From assembly GCF_003953935.1 (NCBI RefSeq), contig NZ_RXLQ01000004.1:1-64000 (forward strand): a DNA stretch of 64,000 nt, given 5' to 3'. Source of the stretch: Massilia atriviolacea (GTDB lineage: Bacteria; Pseudomonadota; Gammaproteobacteria; Burkholderiales; Burkholderiaceae_D). This document shows positions 7,639-17,882 of the stretch, one piece after another. A model generated the notes under the pieces. The model was not told the origin of the DNA and did not search any database. It worked only from the letters and a program-made list of their open reading frames with translations. Position numbers and translations under genes: made by a program. Every line of letters starts with the position of its first letter. Position 1 is the stretch's first letter.

Positions 7639-9468
7639 TTACTCCACCGTCACCGACTTCGCCAGATTACGCGGCTTGTCCACATCCGTCCCCTTGGCCA
7701 GCGCGGTGTGATACGCCAGCAACTGCAAGGCCACCACGTGCAGGATCGGCGACAGCAGGCCGTAGTGTTCCGGCAAACGAATCACGTGCAAGCCATCGCC
7801 CGAGGTGATGCGCGAATCGACGTCGGCGAACACGTACAGCTGGCCGCCACGGGCACGCACTTCCTGCATGTTCGATTTCAGCTTTTCCAGCAGCGCATCG
7901 TTCGGAGCAATCGTGACCACCGGCATTTCATCGGTCACCAGCGCCAGCGGGCCGTGCTTGAGCTCACCGGCCGGATACGCTTCGGCGTGGATGTAGGAAA
8001 TTTCCTTGAGCTTGAGCGCGCCTTCCAGGGCGATCGGATAGTGCATGCCGCGGCCCAGGAATAGCGCGTTGTCCTTGCGCGCAAAGTCGTCGGCCCAGGC
8101 GATGATCTGCGGTTCCAGCGCCAGCACCGAGGCGATCGCCACCGGCAGGTGACGCATTTCTTTCAGGTAGGTCGCTTCTTCCTCGTCGCTCAGGCGGCCG
8201 TTGACTTGCGCCAGGGTCAGGGTCAGCAGGAACAGCGCGGCCAGCTGGGTGGTGAAGGCCTTGGTCGATGCCACGCCCACTTCCACGCCGGCGCGGGTGA
8301 TGTACGACAGGGCGCATTCGCGCACCATGGCGCTGGTGGCCACGTTGCAGATGGTCAAGGTGTGCACCATGCCCAGGCTGCGCGCATGCTTGAGCGCGGC
8401 CAGGGTGTCGGCCGTTTCGCCGCTCTGCGAAATCGTCACCACCAGGGTGTTCGGATGCGGCACGCTGTCGCGGTAGCGGTATTCGCTGGCGATCTCGACC
8501 TGCACCGGGACCTTGGCCACCGATTCCATCCAGTACTTGGCGGTCAGGCCCGAGTAGTAGCTGGTGCCGCAGGCAAGAATCAGCACGCGGTCGATCTGCT
8601 TGAACACCTTGAACGCCTCGTCGCCGAACAGTTCCGGCATGATGCCGGTGACGCCTTCGAGCGTGTCGCCGATGACGCGCGGCTGCTCGAAGATTTCTTT
8701 CTGCATGTAGTGGCGGTAAGGACCGAGCTCGGCGGCGCCGGTGTGGGCGTACACGGTTTTCACTTCGCGCTGGGCCGGCTTGCCGTCGACGTCGACGATC
8801 CAGACTTTCGACAGTTGCAGGTCGACCACGTCGCCTTCTTCCAGGTAGATGATCTGGTCGGTGGTGCCGGCCAGCGCCATGGCGTCGGAGGCGACGAAGT
8901 TCTCGCCCTGGCCGACGCCGACGATCAGCGGCGAACCCTGGCGCGCGGCAACCACGCGGTGCGGTTCTTCGCGGCTGAACACGGCGATCGCGTAGGCGCC
9001 GTGCAGGCGCTTGACGGCCAGCTGGACCGTCTCGAACAGGTCGCCGCTGTACATATGGTCGACCAGGTGGGCGATGACTTCGGTATCGGTCTGGCTCTGG
9101 AACACATAGCCGAGGCCAGTCAGTTCGGCGCGCAGTTCGTCGTGGTTTTCGATGATGCCGTTGTGGACCAGGGCGATGCGGGCGTTCTCTTCGGTCGGCG
9201 AAAAATGCGGGTGCGCATTGTGCGATGCCGGCGCGCCGTGCGTGGCCCAGCGGGTGTGGGCGATGCCGGTAAAGCCTTGCAGGCCGACGGTGTTAATCTG
9301 GGTTTCGAGGTCGGTCACGCGCGAGGTGCTGCGCGAACGCTGCAGCTTGCCGTCGACGTGCAGCGCGACGCCGCACGAGTCGTAGCCGCGGTACTCAAGG
9401 CGCTTCAGGCCCTCGACCAGGATGGGAGTGATGTTGCGTTGTGCTACTGCTCCGACGATACCGCACAT
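7639..9468 (-). CDS. glmS: glucosamine--fructose-6-phosphate aminotransferase (isomerizing)
   Basis: A 609-residue enzyme making glucosamine-6-phosphate from fructose-6-phosphate and glutamine, the entry step to UDP-GlcNAc, peptidoglycan and LPS. It starts MCGIVGAV so that Cys becomes the catalytic N-terminal nucleophile of the Ntn glutaminase domain (about residues 1-220). Two SIS sugar-isomerase domains follow ([13 protein letters not shown] and later [20 protein letters not shown]), and it ends in the usual KSVTVE. The frame extends 18 codons upstream, but the ATG at 9468 has GAGG in front of it and gives the obligatory Cys2. No glmS ribozyme-like leader is apparent. Confidence 0.97.
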   Translation of the reverse strand: MCGIVGAVAQRNITPILVEGLKRLEYRGYDSCGVALHVDGKLQRSRSTSRVTDLETQINTVGLQGFTGIAHTRWATHGAPASHNAHPHFSPTEENARIALVHNGIIENHDELRAELTGLGYVFQSQTDTEVIAHLVDHMYSGDLFETVQLAVKRLHGAYAIAVFSREEPHRVVAARQGSPLIVGVGQGENFVASDAMALAGTTDQIIYLEEGDVVDLQLSKVWIVDVDGKPAQREVKTVYAHTGAAELGPYRHYMQKEIFEQPRVIGDTLEGVTGIMPELFGDEAFKVFKQIDRVLILACGTSYYSGLTAKYWMESVAKVPVQVEIASEYRYRDSVPHPNTLVVTISQSGETADTLAALKHARSLGMVHTLTICNVATSAMVRECALSYITRAGVEVGVASTKAFTTQLAALFLLTLTLAQVNGRLSDEEEATYLKEMRHLPVAIASVLALEPQIIAWADDFARKDNALFLGRGMHYPIALEGALKLKEISYIHAEAYPAGELKHGPLALVTDEMPVVTIAPNDALLEKLKSNMQEVRARGGQLYVFADVDSRITSGDGLHVIRLPEHYGLLSPILHVVALQLLAYHTALAKGTDVDKPRNLAKSVTVE

Positions 9469-9520
9469 GATGACCTCGATGTAAGAAATTGGTGAATGCG
9501 CAGATCGTAGTTGAGCCAGC

Positions 9521-9596
9521 ATGAAATATGCTTTCTAATTTATACTCATATTGATGTAATATTTCATCAATCAACATGCATGAATTAATATTTCAT
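9521..9596. promoter_or_regulatory. cluster of ATGAAATAT / ATATTTCAT sites between glmS and an Lrp-type gene
   Basis: The AT-rich divergent spacer contains the nonamer ATGAAATAT at 9521-9529 and its inverse ATATTTCAT at 9559-9567 and 9588-9596. Repeated AT-rich half-sites in a divergent promoter next to an Lrp/AsnC gene suggest autoregulatory binding sites; this is inference. Confidence 0.45.
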
Positions 9597-9630
9597 TCAG
9601 TAGTCAAATCCTTTTCGAAACACTCATTCC

Positions 9631-10098
9631 ATGCTTGCCAACGAACTCGACGACGTCGACCGCCGCATCCTGAATATCCTCCAGCTTGACGCATCGCACA
9701 CCAATGCGGAGCTGGCCGAGCTGGTGCACGTATCGCCGCCGACCTGCCTGCGCCGGGTCAAGTACATGAACGAAGGCGGCATCATCGAGCGCCAGGTGGC
9801 GATCGTGTCGCCCGAGAAGGTGGGCGCGCGCCTGACCGCCATCGTCGAAATCACGCTCGATGTGCAGGCCGCCGAGCGCATGGCCGAGTTCGAACAGCAC
9901 GTGGCGGCCGAAGCGGCCGTGCTGCAATGCTACCGGGTCGCCCCCGGCCCCGATTTCGTGCTCATCGTGCAAGTGGCCGACATGCCGGCCTACCACGCGC
10001 TGGCGCACCGCCTGTTTGCCACGCGCACCAATGTGCGCAACGTCAAAGCCTATTTCTCCACCTTCCGCAGCAAGTTCGAAACCCGCATCGCCGTCTGA
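9631..10098 (+). CDS. Lrp/AsnC-family transcriptional regulator
   Basis: A 155-residue protein with an N-terminal helix-turn-helix (about residues 9-55: DDVDRRILNILQLDASHTNA, then SPPTCLRRVKYM) and a C-terminal RAM ligand-binding domain. It is divergent from glmS across a spacer with three matching AT-rich motifs. Lrp-family proteins bind amino acids and act as local activators or repressors. The target is not evident: the adjacent genes are glmS and, downstream, an ABC pair separated by about 100 bases. Confidence 0.9.
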   Translation: MLANELDDVDRRILNILQLDASHTNAELAELVHVSPPTCLRRVKYMNEGGIIERQVAIVSPEKVGARLTAIVEITLDVQAAERMAEFEQHVAAEAAVLQCYRVAPGPDFVLIVQVADMPAYHALAHRLFATRTNVRNVKAYFSTFRSKFETRIAV

Positions 10099-10204
10099 TT
10101 ATTGCCGTTGAGCAATCTCAACGGCGGCCCGCCCGAATCAGGTTCTACTGCTCAATGCCGCGCGCGTCTTCCTCGCGCGCACCGACAAGGCGGGAGGTGG
10201 GCCG

Positions 10205-10984
10205 ATGGATGCGATTCTGGAACATGACGGGCCGACGCCCCCTGCGCCCAAGCCGTGCGGCGACCTGGTGCGCCTGACGCGGGTGCACAAGTATTACGGC
10301 GGCGGCCTGTCCGGCGTGCACGCGCTCGACGGCATCGATCTCCAGGTGGGAGAAGCCGAAATGGTGGTCATTTGCGGCCCCTCGGGCAGCGGCAAGACCA
10401 CGCTGCTGAACCTGATCGGCATGCTCGACCACGCAACCGAAGGCAGCATCGTGATCGCCAAGCTGCTCATTGCGCGCCTGCCGGAACAGGCGCGCGCCGA
10501 CCTGCGCAATGAAATGATGGGCTTCGTGTTCCAGTCGTTCACCCTGATTCCGGTGCTCACCGCGCGCGAAAACGTGCTGCTGCCGCTGATGCTGCGCGAA
10601 TCGCTCTCGCCCAAGGCCCTGCGCGCCGCCCATGCGCGCGCCGCCGACCTGCTCAACCAGCTCGGCCTGGCCACCCATGCCGATACCTATCCGGCGCGCC
10701 TCGACCCCAGCCAGAGCCAGCGCGTGGCGATCGCGCGGGCGCTGATGGCCAGGCCGCGCCTGGTGCTGGCCGACGAACCGACCTCGCGCCTGGACAGCGC
10801 CAGCATCCGCCTGGTGATGGACCTGTTCGTGCAGCAGCAGAACGAGCACGGCACCAGCTTCATCGTCGCCACGCGCGACCAGCGCCAGCTGGACCGCAGC
10901 ACGCGTACCCTGCAGCTGCACGAAGGACGCCTGCACGTCGCGCTGGGCGATCCGGAGCGCCAGCCCTTCCGGGTCCAGTTATGA
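10205..10984 (+). CDS. ABC transporter ATPase, LolD/MacB type, with degenerate motifs
   Basis: A 259-residue ATPase of the LolD/MacB group. Walker A GPSGSGKT (about residues 58-65), Q-loop VFQSF and Walker B LVLADEPTS are present. The ABC signature, normally LSGGQ, reads LDPSQ (166-170), and the H-loop histidine of the usual VTHD is arginine (VATRD, Arg224). Both positions are needed for ATP hydrolysis in well-studied ABC proteins, so the protein may hydrolyse poorly or depend on a partner. Its stop overlaps the start of the FtsX-type permease by 4 bases, so the two form a transport or signalling unit. No accessory periplasmic gene is adjacent. Confidence 0.88.
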   Translation: MDAILEHDGPTPPAPKPCGDLVRLTRVHKYYGGGLSGVHALDGIDLQVGEAEMVVICGPSGSGKTTLLNLIGMLDHATEGSIVIAKLLIARLPEQARADLRNEMMGFVFQSFTLIPVLTARENVLLPLMLRESLSPKALRAAHARAADLLNQLGLATHADTYPARLDPSQSQRVAIARALMARPRLVLADEPTSRLDSASIRLVMDLFVQQQNEHGTSFIVATRDQRQLDRSTRTLQLHEGRLHVALGDPERQPFRVQL

Positions 10985-12177
10985 GCCCCTACCGGCTGGC
11001 CTTGCGCACCCTGCTGCTGGGACGCCCGCGCGGCGTGCTGGCGACCCTGCTGATCGCGGCCAGCCTGTGCGTGCTCGACCTGTTTGCGGGCAGCATCGCC
11101 GGCACGCGCGCCGGGATCGAATACCAGGCAGTCGTACTGCAGCGCATGGGGCACCTGACCGTCCTGCCGGGGCCGGCATCGGGCGCAGCGCGCCAGGGCC
11201 GGCGCTTCAGTGCGGATGAAGCGGCGCGGGTGCGCGCCGTGCTGGCCGGCTTCCGGGGAATCGCGCTGGTGCTGCCGCAAATCAGCGTGTCCGGGATCGC
11301 CTCCACCGGCCAAGGTTCGGCCACGTTTGCGGGGACCGGGATCGATCTACCGGACGCGCCGGCGGGTGCGCTGCTGCAGGCGGCTCCCGGCAAGCTGCAG
11401 GCCGGTAGCGGCAATGGCGTTGCCGTCAGCCAGGACAAGGCCGGCGTACTGGCCTTGCGCGTCGGCAGCGCGCTGACGCTCACGGCGGCCGTGCCGGACG
11501 CGGCGCCCAGGCAGGTCGTGACGCAGGTGGTCGATGTGTATGCGGCGGGCGCGGGCGAGGAGCAGGCGCAGCCGCTGCTGATGCCGCTGGCGCTGGCGCA
11601 GGATTTGCTCGATACCGATGCGACAGGGCGTTTTGTGGTATTCCTGTCCGACCCGGCCATGATGGAACAGCGGCGCGGGGTGCTGGCGGCGGCGCTGCGT
11701 ACGGCGGGCGTGGGCGCCGAGGTGCGCACCTGGCAGGAATTGTCGCCGGCCTACCTGCGCGCGCGCAGCGCGTCCGACCTGGCGTTCGACAGCATCGCGG
11801 GCATGGTGTTTGCCGTGATTGCGGCAAGCATCGCCGCCACCATGTCGATCAATGCGCTGGAACGGCGGCGCGAGCTGGCCACCTTGCGCGCACTGGGGAT
11901 GCGCAGCCATTCGGTGTTCCTGATGCTGGTGACGGAAGCGCTGGGCATGGCGGTGACGGGCGTGGCGGCCAGCCTGGTCGCGAGCGGCGTGATCGCGTGG
12001 GTGATCAACCGGGTGACGCTGGCGGACGAAGCGATGCCGGGATCGATGCCGGTCGAACTCGATGTGAACCGGATGGCGATGGCCGTGATGGCCGTGCTGG
12101 CGGTGGCACTGATGGCGGCTTTAGTGCCGGCCTTCAAGGCGGCGAGGGCGCATGTGGCCTCGGGGCTGGGGGCGTGA
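10981..12177 (+). CDS. FtsX/LolE-type ABC permease
   Basis: A 398-residue membrane protein with the MacB/FtsX plan: an N-terminal helix (about residues 15-38), a large extracytoplasmic domain rich in Ala, Gly and Val, and three C-terminal helices (around 275-300, 320-345 and 365-385). The ERRRELATLRALGM segment between helices is the conserved coupling region of FtsX-like permeases. It is translationally coupled to the upstream degenerate ATPase. Family members move lipoproteins or macrolides, or transmit force to murein hydrolases; the substrate here is unknown. Confidence 0.85.
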   Translation: MSPYRLALRTLLLGRPRGVLATLLIAASLCVLDLFAGSIAGTRAGIEYQAVVLQRMGHLTVLPGPASGAARQGRRFSADEAARVRAVLAGFRGIALVLPQISVSGIASTGQGSATFAGTGIDLPDAPAGALLQAAPGKLQAGSGNGVAVSQDKAGVLALRVGSALTLTAAVPDAAPRQVVTQVVDVYAAGAGEEQAQPLLMPLALAQDLLDTDATGRFVVFLSDPAMMEQRRGVLAAALRTAGVGAEVRTWQELSPAYLRARSASDLAFDSIAGMVFAVIAASIAATMSINALERRRELATLRALGMRSHSVFLMLVTEALGMAVTGVAASLVASGVIAWVINRVTLADEAMPGSMPVELDVNRMAMAVMAVLAVALMAALVPAFKAARAHVASGLGA

Positions 12178-12200
12178 GCGCATCGGTCGTCTCCGGGCCG

Positions 12201-12261
12201 TCGCTGACGCTAAATCCATCGCTAACGCTAAAACCGTCTCTCCCGCCTGCGCGGGAGAGAC
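12201..12261. repeat. 17-18-base tandem repeat plus perfect hairpin
   Basis: Two near copies of TCGCTGACGCTAAATCCA lie at 12201-12236, followed by an 11-base perfect stem (GTCTCTCCCGC, 12236-12246, with its complement at 12251-12261). The hairpin shares the CCCGC-loop-GCGGG core of the dispersed palindromes elsewhere in the window and sits between two convergent genes, where it may end transcription. Confidence 0.5.
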
Positions 12262-12313
12262 AGTTTCATGGCTCGTATCCAAAACAGGCCCGCTCCAGCG
12301 AAGGAGGTATAAC

Positions 12314-13690
12314 TTACTTCTTCACCTTCACTGGCCGCGACCAGTTGTCGATCGTCATCTGCCGGGTGCGCGAAATGGTCAGCTTGCCGGCCGGCGCGTC
12401 TTTCGACAGGGTCGTCCCCGCGCCCAGGGTCGCGCCCTTGCCGACCGTCACCGGCGCAATCAGCTGGCTGTCGCTGCCGATAAACGCATCGTCCTCGATC
12501 ACGGTACGGAACTTGTTAGCGCCGTCGTAATTGCAGGTGATCGTGCCCGCGCCGATGTTCACGCGCGAACCGACCGTCGCATCGCCCACATACGCCAGGT
12601 GATTGGCCTTGCTGTGCGCGGCAATCTGGCTGTTCTTGATCTCGACAAAGTTACCGATATGGACGTCTTCAGCCAGCTCGGTGCCCGGACGCAGGCGCGC
12701 ATACGGTCCGATGACCGACTTGGCGCCCACCACCGCGTCTTCGATATGACAGAACGGCTTGATATTGGTTCCCGCCGCGATGCGCGCGTCGACCAGCACA
12801 CTGTGCGCGCCCACGCTCACGCCGTCGCCCAGTTCCACGCGGCCTTCGAACACGCAGCCGACATCGATGGTCACATCGCGTCCGCAGATCAGTTCGCCAC
12901 GCACGTCGATGCGGGCCGGGTCGAGCAGGGTCACGCCTTTTTCCAGCAGCGCATTGGCAATATTGAGCTGGTGACGACGCTCCAGCTCGGCCAACTGCAC
13001 CTTGCTGTTCACGCCCGCCACTTCCCACTCGGCCGCCGGATTGGCCGATACCACCGGCACGCCGTCGGTCACGGCCTGGGCCACGATATCGGTCAGGTAA
13101 TACTCCCCCTGGGCGTTATTGTTCGACAGCGCGCCGAGCCACTTTTTCAGGTGGCGGGTCGGGGCGACCATGATGCCGCTGTTGATTTCGCAGATGGCGC
13201 GCTCGGCTTCGTTGGCGTCTTTCTCCTCGACGATGCGGGTAATCGTGCCGCCTTCGCGCACGATGCGGCCCAGGCCGAAGGGATTGGCCTGCACCACGGT
13301 CAGGATGCCGAGCTTGTCGGTGCCGGCGGCGTCCACCAGGCGCTGCAGCGAGGCCACGGCGGTCAGCGGCACGTCGCCGTACAGGATCAGGGTCGGGACG
13401 CTCTCATCGAGCTGCGGCACGGCCTGGCTGACCGCGTGGCCGGTGCCCAGCTGCGGTTCTTGCAGCGCGGTATCGATGGCGCCGTGGCCCGTGCCGTCCT
13501 GGCGTTTCAGCATCTCCGGCACCGCTGCGCCGCCGTGCCCGTAAATAACGCATAATTTGCTCGGTGCAAGTGCCCTTGCCGTATCGATCACATGCTGCAG
13601 GAGGGGTTTGCCCGCCAGCGGGTGCAGCACTTTCGGCAGCGCAGACTGCATACGCTTTCCCATTCCAGCGGCAAGAATCACTACGTTCAT
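12314..13690 (-). CDS. glmU: bifunctional GlmU: GlcN-1-P acetyltransferase / GlcNAc-1-P uridyltransferase
   Basis: A 458-residue enzyme that makes UDP-GlcNAc. The N-terminal pyrophosphorylase domain starts [20 protein letters not shown], the signature nucleotide-binding loop. The C-terminal half is a left-handed beta-helix of hexapeptide repeats with the acetyltransferase region [12 protein letters not shown]. The stop is TAA at 12314. The reading frame stays open far upstream, but this ATG gives the canonical N-terminus. glmU and glmS act in the same pathway but are 2.8 kb apart, separated by the regulator and ABC genes. The next gene diverges only 27 bases away, so the two promoters must overlap the coding starts. 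Confidence 0.97.
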   Translation of the reverse strand: MNVVILAAGMGKRMQSALPKVLHPLAGKPLLQHVIDTARALAPSKLCVIYGHGGAAVPEMLKRQDGTGHGAIDTALQEPQLGTGHAVSQAVPQLDESVPTLILYGDVPLTAVASLQRLVDAAGTDKLGILTVVQANPFGLGRIVREGGTITRIVEEKDANEAERAICEINSGIMVAPTRHLKKWLGALSNNNAQGEYYLTDIVAQAVTDGVPVVSANPAAEWEVAGVNSKVQLAELERRHQLNIANALLEKGVTLLDPARIDVRGELICGRDVTIDVGCVFEGRVELGDGVSVGAHSVLVDARIAAGTNIKPFCHIEDAVVGAKSVIGPYARLRPGTELAEDVHIGNFVEIKNSQIAAHSKANHLAYVGDATVGSRVNIGAGTITCNYDGANKFRTVIEDDAFIGSDSQLIAPVTVGKGATLGAGTTLSKDAPAGKLTISRTRQMTIDNWSRPVKVKK

Positions 13691-13717
13691 AAGCGTTCGT
13701 TCAAAAAGAGTTAATAA

Positions 13718-14614
13718 ATGAAAAAGTTTAACACGCAGGAACCACTTTCCCAGCGCTTTCGCGTTCTTTGCCTGGTGGCAATGATGGCCGTGCTGACAGC
13801 CTGCAGCGGCATCAAACTGGCCTACAACCAGGGCGATACCTTGCTGTACTGGTGGCTGGACGCCTACGTGGACCTCGATTCGGAGCAGGCGCCGGAGGTC
13901 AAGCAAGACATCAAGGAGCTGTTCAAGTGGCACCGCCAGACCCAGCTGAAGGATTACGTCCACATTCTTAGCACGGCCCAGCGCCAGCTCGCGGGCAATC
14001 TGAGCAAGGCCGACCTGGAGGCCGATTACCGCGAGATCCTGTCGCGCACGGACTTGCTGGCGCAAAAGGCCGTGCCGGAACTGACCGACCTGGCGCTCGC
14101 CATCAAGCCCGAGCAGCTGGCCCACATCGAAAAGAAGTTCGACAAGAACAATGAAACCTTCCGCAAGAAGTTCATCCGCGGCAGCGTCGACGATTTGCAG
14201 GAGAAACGTTTCAAGAAGTCGATGGAGCAGTTCGACCTGTGGTTCGGCGGCTTCAGCAAGGAGCAGGAAGTACTGCTGCGCAAGGCATCGGACGCGCGTC
14301 CGCTCAACAACCAGCTCTGGCTCGACGAGCGCATCCGGCGCCAGCAAAAGATCATGGCCGTGCTGCGCAAGATCGACAGGGAGAACCTGGGCAAGGAGGC
14401 GGCCACTCCGCTGGTGCAGGGCCTGGTCAAGGATTTGCTGCTGCGCATGCAAGGCTCCGAGCACAAGCAGTTCTTCGATGCCTACACCGATGGCACCATG
14501 CAGATGATCTTGACGGCCGTAAAGATCGCCACGCCGGAGCAGAAAGCCCATGCGCAGAAACGCATGCAGGGCTGGATCAACGACTTCAACACCCTCGCTG
14601 CGGAAACAAGGTAA
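13718..14614 (+). CDS. DUF6279-family lipoprotein
   Basis: A 298-residue protein with a signal peptide ending in the lipobox VLTAC (Cys about residue 29), so probably membrane-anchored. The following [21 protein letters not shown] segment is the hallmark of DUF6279 proteins, which are common in Gammaproteobacteria and Burkholderiales and have no known function. The rest is charged and helical. It is divergent from glmU with a 27-base gap and co-directional with rsmD 121 bases downstream. Confidence 0.85.
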   Translation: MKKFNTQEPLSQRFRVLCLVAMMAVLTACSGIKLAYNQGDTLLYWWLDAYVDLDSEQAPEVKQDIKELFKWHRQTQLKDYVHILSTAQRQLAGNLSKADLEADYREILSRTDLLAQKAVPELTDLALAIKPEQLAHIEKKFDKNNETFRKKFIRGSVDDLQEKRFKKSMEQFDLWFGGFSKEQEVLLRKASDARPLNNQLWLDERIRRQQKIMAVLRKIDRENLGKEAATPLVQGLVKDLLLRMQGSEHKQFFDAYTDGTMQMILTAVKIATPEQKAHAQKRMQGWINDFNTLAAETR

Positions 14615-14735
14615 GCGACGCAGCAGCATCCCCGCGCCCGCCGTCCGGCGGGTGCGCAAGTTCTTCCCGGCTCCCCGCAACAGCGCAGACCCCCGTGATA
14701 TAGTGCGCCGGATCAGCAATCCGCCATTCGTCTCC

Positions 14736-15380
14736 ATGCAAAAGAAACCCGCCAAAGTCCCGGTGCACCGTCCACCGCCGCCAAAACAAGTCCGCATCAT
14801 CGGCGGCGCCTGGAAGCGCTCGACGCTGCCGGTGCTCGACGCGCTGGGCTTGCGTCCCACCCCGGACCGGGTGCGCGAGACGGTGTTTAACTGGATCAAC
14901 CACTTGTGGGACGGCAACTGGGCAAGTGCCGATTGCCTCGACCTGTTCGCCGGCAGCGGTGCGCTCGGCTTCGAAGCGGCCAGCCGCGGCGCCCGCTCGG
15001 TCACCATGGTCGACAACCACACGCCCGTGGTGCGCCAGCTCGGCGATGTCAAGCTCAAGCTCAAGGCCGACAACGTCCAGGTCGCGCGCGGCGAAGCTCT
15101 TGCCACCGCGCAAAACATGGCCTTGCGCGGCCAGCGTTACCAGCTAGTCTTCCTCGATCCGCCTTACCAACAAACCTTGCTTGAGCGCAGTCTTCCGCTC
15201 TGCAAAAACCTGCTTGCCGATGACGGCCTGGTGTATGCCGAATCCGGCGCGCCGCTGCCGTTCGCGCCGGAAGACGGCAGCCCGGTGCCCGACTGGCTCG
15301 CGCCATGGGAAGCGGTGCGTAATGACAAGGCAGGCATCGTTTTCTATTACCTGCTCCAGCTGCGCAAAACGGCAGCGTAA
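14736..15380 (+). CDS. rsmD: 16S rRNA (guanine966-N2)-methyltransferase RsmD
   Basis: A 214-residue Rossmann-fold methyltransferase. [15 protein letters not shown] and [14 protein letters not shown] are conserved RsmD N-terminal motifs, [13 protein letters not shown] is the SAM-binding motif I, and FLDPPY is the catalytic N/DPPY motif. It methylates G966 of 16S rRNA in the 30S subunit. I start it at ATG 14736, giving the short Lys/Pro-rich N-terminus; the frame opens further upstream without start signals. It precedes coaD, a common pairing. Confidence 0.95.
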   Translation: MQKKPAKVPVHRPPPPKQVRIIGGAWKRSTLPVLDALGLRPTPDRVRETVFNWINHLWDGNWASADCLDLFAGSGALGFEAASRGARSVTMVDNHTPVVRQLGDVKLKLKADNVQVARGEALATAQNMALRGQRYQLVFLDPPYQQTLLERSLPLCKNLLADDGLVYAESGAPLPFAPEDGSPVPDWLAPWEAVRNDKAGIVFYYLLQLRKTAA

Positions 15381-15491
15381 ACACCATTCGGCGGCGCTTT
15401 GTTCGGTCCGGATCGACGGCGCCCGACCGCAGTCCCGGGACCGCGCATAAATTTCAGGCATAATGCGCGTTCTATATTGGTGCATCTCTAG

Positions 15492-15998
<507 letters not shown>

Positions 15999-16006
15999 AA
16001 AGCTGA

Positions 16007-16288
<282 letters not shown>

Positions 16289-16622
16289 GGCAAGTCGCCC
16301 CGCGCGCCGGAACCTCAGCCGTCATTCCCGCGCAGGGGGCATGACAGCGGCAGGGCTGACATGGCCGCGCCATGGTTTCAACTGGCTTGACCCGCTGCCC
16401 AGTTGTCTTATCAACTTACAAAGTCATGTGCCTTTAGAGCCACACTTTTGTTCTAAAATCATCAAGCAGCCGTTCAAAAATGCCCGCGCGGCAATTTTTT
16501 TGTAAAATTTGATGGTATATTTGCCTAGTTACTTAGCACGTCACCATTAAATTTTCCTCGCAGCGCATTTCGCAGCACGTTCTCGGCCTTACAAAAGTCT
16601 ATAATACCGCCGCGTAAATACG
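16289..16622. other. intergenic stretch with a half-palindrome and a TATAAT box
   Basis: No gene is visible. Bases 16320-16345 carry one arm (CGTCATTCCCGCGCAG) of the dispersed palindrome found elsewhere in the window, with the second arm degraded. A TATAAT at 16600-16605 could be a -10 element for the small frame at 16623 or for the gene at 16772. The middle is AT-rich with a T-run near 16495-16503. Confidence 0.4.
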
Positions 16623-16751
16623 ATGGCGGCATTGGCCATGTCGTCCGCCGGGCGTGCTGCCGCGTTGAAGGACAAGGCGGGACAGCCTTTCGATAACAGC
16701 GCCGGCAAACCGCAGGCCGGCGCCAATGCTTTTTATGCGGAACAAAAATAG
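16623..16751 (+). CDS. possible 42-residue small protein
   Basis: An ATG 18 bases after a TATAAT box opens a 42-codon frame with strongly GC-biased third positions, like the surrounding real genes. It ends at a TAG 20 bases before the next start. The product is hydrophilic and rich in Ala and Lys with no motif. There is no clear ribosome-binding site, so it could be a leader of the next gene or chance. Confidence 0.3.
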   Translation: MAALAMSSAGRAAALKDKAGQPFDNSAGKPQAGANAFYAEQK

Positions 16752-16771
16752 TTAAACCCACTGGAGACACC

Positions 16772-17368
16772 ATGATCGCAATGAACAGTTTTCGTTTCAA
16801 AGGCTTGCTGGCAGGATTTGTCCTCGCTTGCGCCTTCGGCCAGGGTGCCTCCGCGGCGGAGATCAGCGGCGTCAAGCTCGACGATTCCGTCAAGGTCGGC
16901 GGCAAGGAACTCAAGCTCAACGGCTTCGGCATGCGCCAGAAATTCGTCGCCAAGGTGTATGTGACCTCCCTGTACCTGCCGGAAAAAAGCACGTCCCTGC
17001 CTGACATCATGAAGATGGACGGCCCGCGCCGGGTCGCCCTGGTGCTCATGCGCGACCTGACCTCGGACGACTTCGGCGACGCCTTCATGAATGGCCTGAA
17101 CAAGAATCTCGACAACAAGGAAAAGGCCAGGATCGTCACGCAGATCAGCAAGTTCGGCGAAATGTTCGCCTTGCTGCAAGTGCTGAAAAAAGGCGACGTC
17201 CTGCACCTGGACTGGATTCCCGGCGTCGGCACCCAGTGCGAGTTCAACGGCAAGAAAATCGGCGAAGTGGTGCCCGATATCGAGTTCTACAACGCGATCC
17301 TGCGCATCTGGATGGGCGAACACCCGGTCGATACGCACCTGAAAACAGCTCTGCTCTCCGGAAAGTAA
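16772..17368 (+). CDS. chalcone isomerase-like periplasmic protein
   Basis: A 198-residue protein with a Sec signal peptide (hydrophobic core about residues 10-22, cleavage after GASAAE-like sequence). The mature part, with FGMRQKFVAKVYVTSLYLPE and DDFGDAFMNGLNKN, matches bacterial chalcone-isomerase-like proteins (PF16036), which share the fold but usually not the plant enzyme's activity. The biochemical role is unknown. GGAG precedes the ATG. A strong terminator follows immediately, so it is the last gene of its transcript. Confidence 0.85.
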   Translation: MIAMNSFRFKGLLAGFVLACAFGQGASAAEISGVKLDDSVKVGGKELKLNGFGMRQKFVAKVYVTSLYLPEKSTSLPDIMKMDGPRRVALVLMRDLTSDDFGDAFMNGLNKNLDNKEKARIVTQISKFGEMFALLQVLKKGDVLHLDWIPGVGTQCEFNGKKIGEVVPDIEFYNAILRIWMGEHPVDTHLKTALLSGK

Positions 17369-17382
17369 GATCGTCGGACAAT

Positions 17383-17422
17383 AAAAAAGCGGCGCCGGGA
17401 GTCATCCGGGCGCCGCTTTTTT
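17383..17422. terminator. bidirectional rho-independent terminator
   Basis: AAAAAAGCGGCGCC and GGCGCCGCTTTTTT flank a 12-base loop. The A-run before and T-run after make it work in both directions, serving the convergent genes at 16772 (plus) and 17451 (minus). Confidence 0.9.
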
Positions 17423-17450
17423 CATGGCCGCTCGCGCAGCCCCGACGTCA

Positions 17451-17738
17451 TCAGGAACGGGCCGCCAGCGCGCGCAGTTCGGCAGTCTGGCTGGCGTTGC
17501 CGGACGAGGAATTCGTCATCCGGTGCAACAGCTTGGCATTGCGCATATTGCGTTGCGCCGCGATCTGCTCCTTGCTCATGCGCGGTTTGACGACCAGCAC
17601 CAGCGCGCGGAAGATACCGACCAGCAAAGGCTTGAAGAACAGGGCGACAGCGGCGATCGCCAGCACCAGGCCCACGCTGCGCACCAGCGGCATCAGCGAA
17701 AGCACGGCAGCGCCGGCGGTTTGAAGCAGAGTAGACAT
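17451..17738 (-). CDS. small single-pass membrane protein, unknown function
   Basis: A 95-residue protein. A long hydrophobic stretch (about residues 8-48, possibly two helices) is followed by a basic cytoplasmic tail with KPRMSKEQIAAQRNMRNAK. I do not recognise a family. It has its own terminator at the 3' end and is separated from a divergent LysR gene by 144 AT-rich bases. GC-biased codon use supports it being real. Confidence 0.7.
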   Translation of the reverse strand: MSTLLQTAGAAVLSLMPLVRSVGLVLAIAAVALFFKPLLVGIFRALVLVVKPRMSKEQIAAQRNMRNAKLLHRMTNSSSGNASQTAELRALAARS

Positions 17739-17882
17739 GATATGGAAATCGCAGGATCAGTTGTTATGCGTCAACTATAGTGCAACGCAACATATAAATC
17801 CAATTCCAATATCCAATACCGATTATATCAATGGTGAATGGAATGCGGTATGATAGCTATTCGCTAACTCTTTTCGATCATC

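Noticed and set aside
7639-9468. glmS ribozyme/riboswitch
   Set aside because: The known glmS ribozyme is found mainly in Gram-positives, and the 162-base leader here shows only AT-rich repeats and no conserved ribozyme core.
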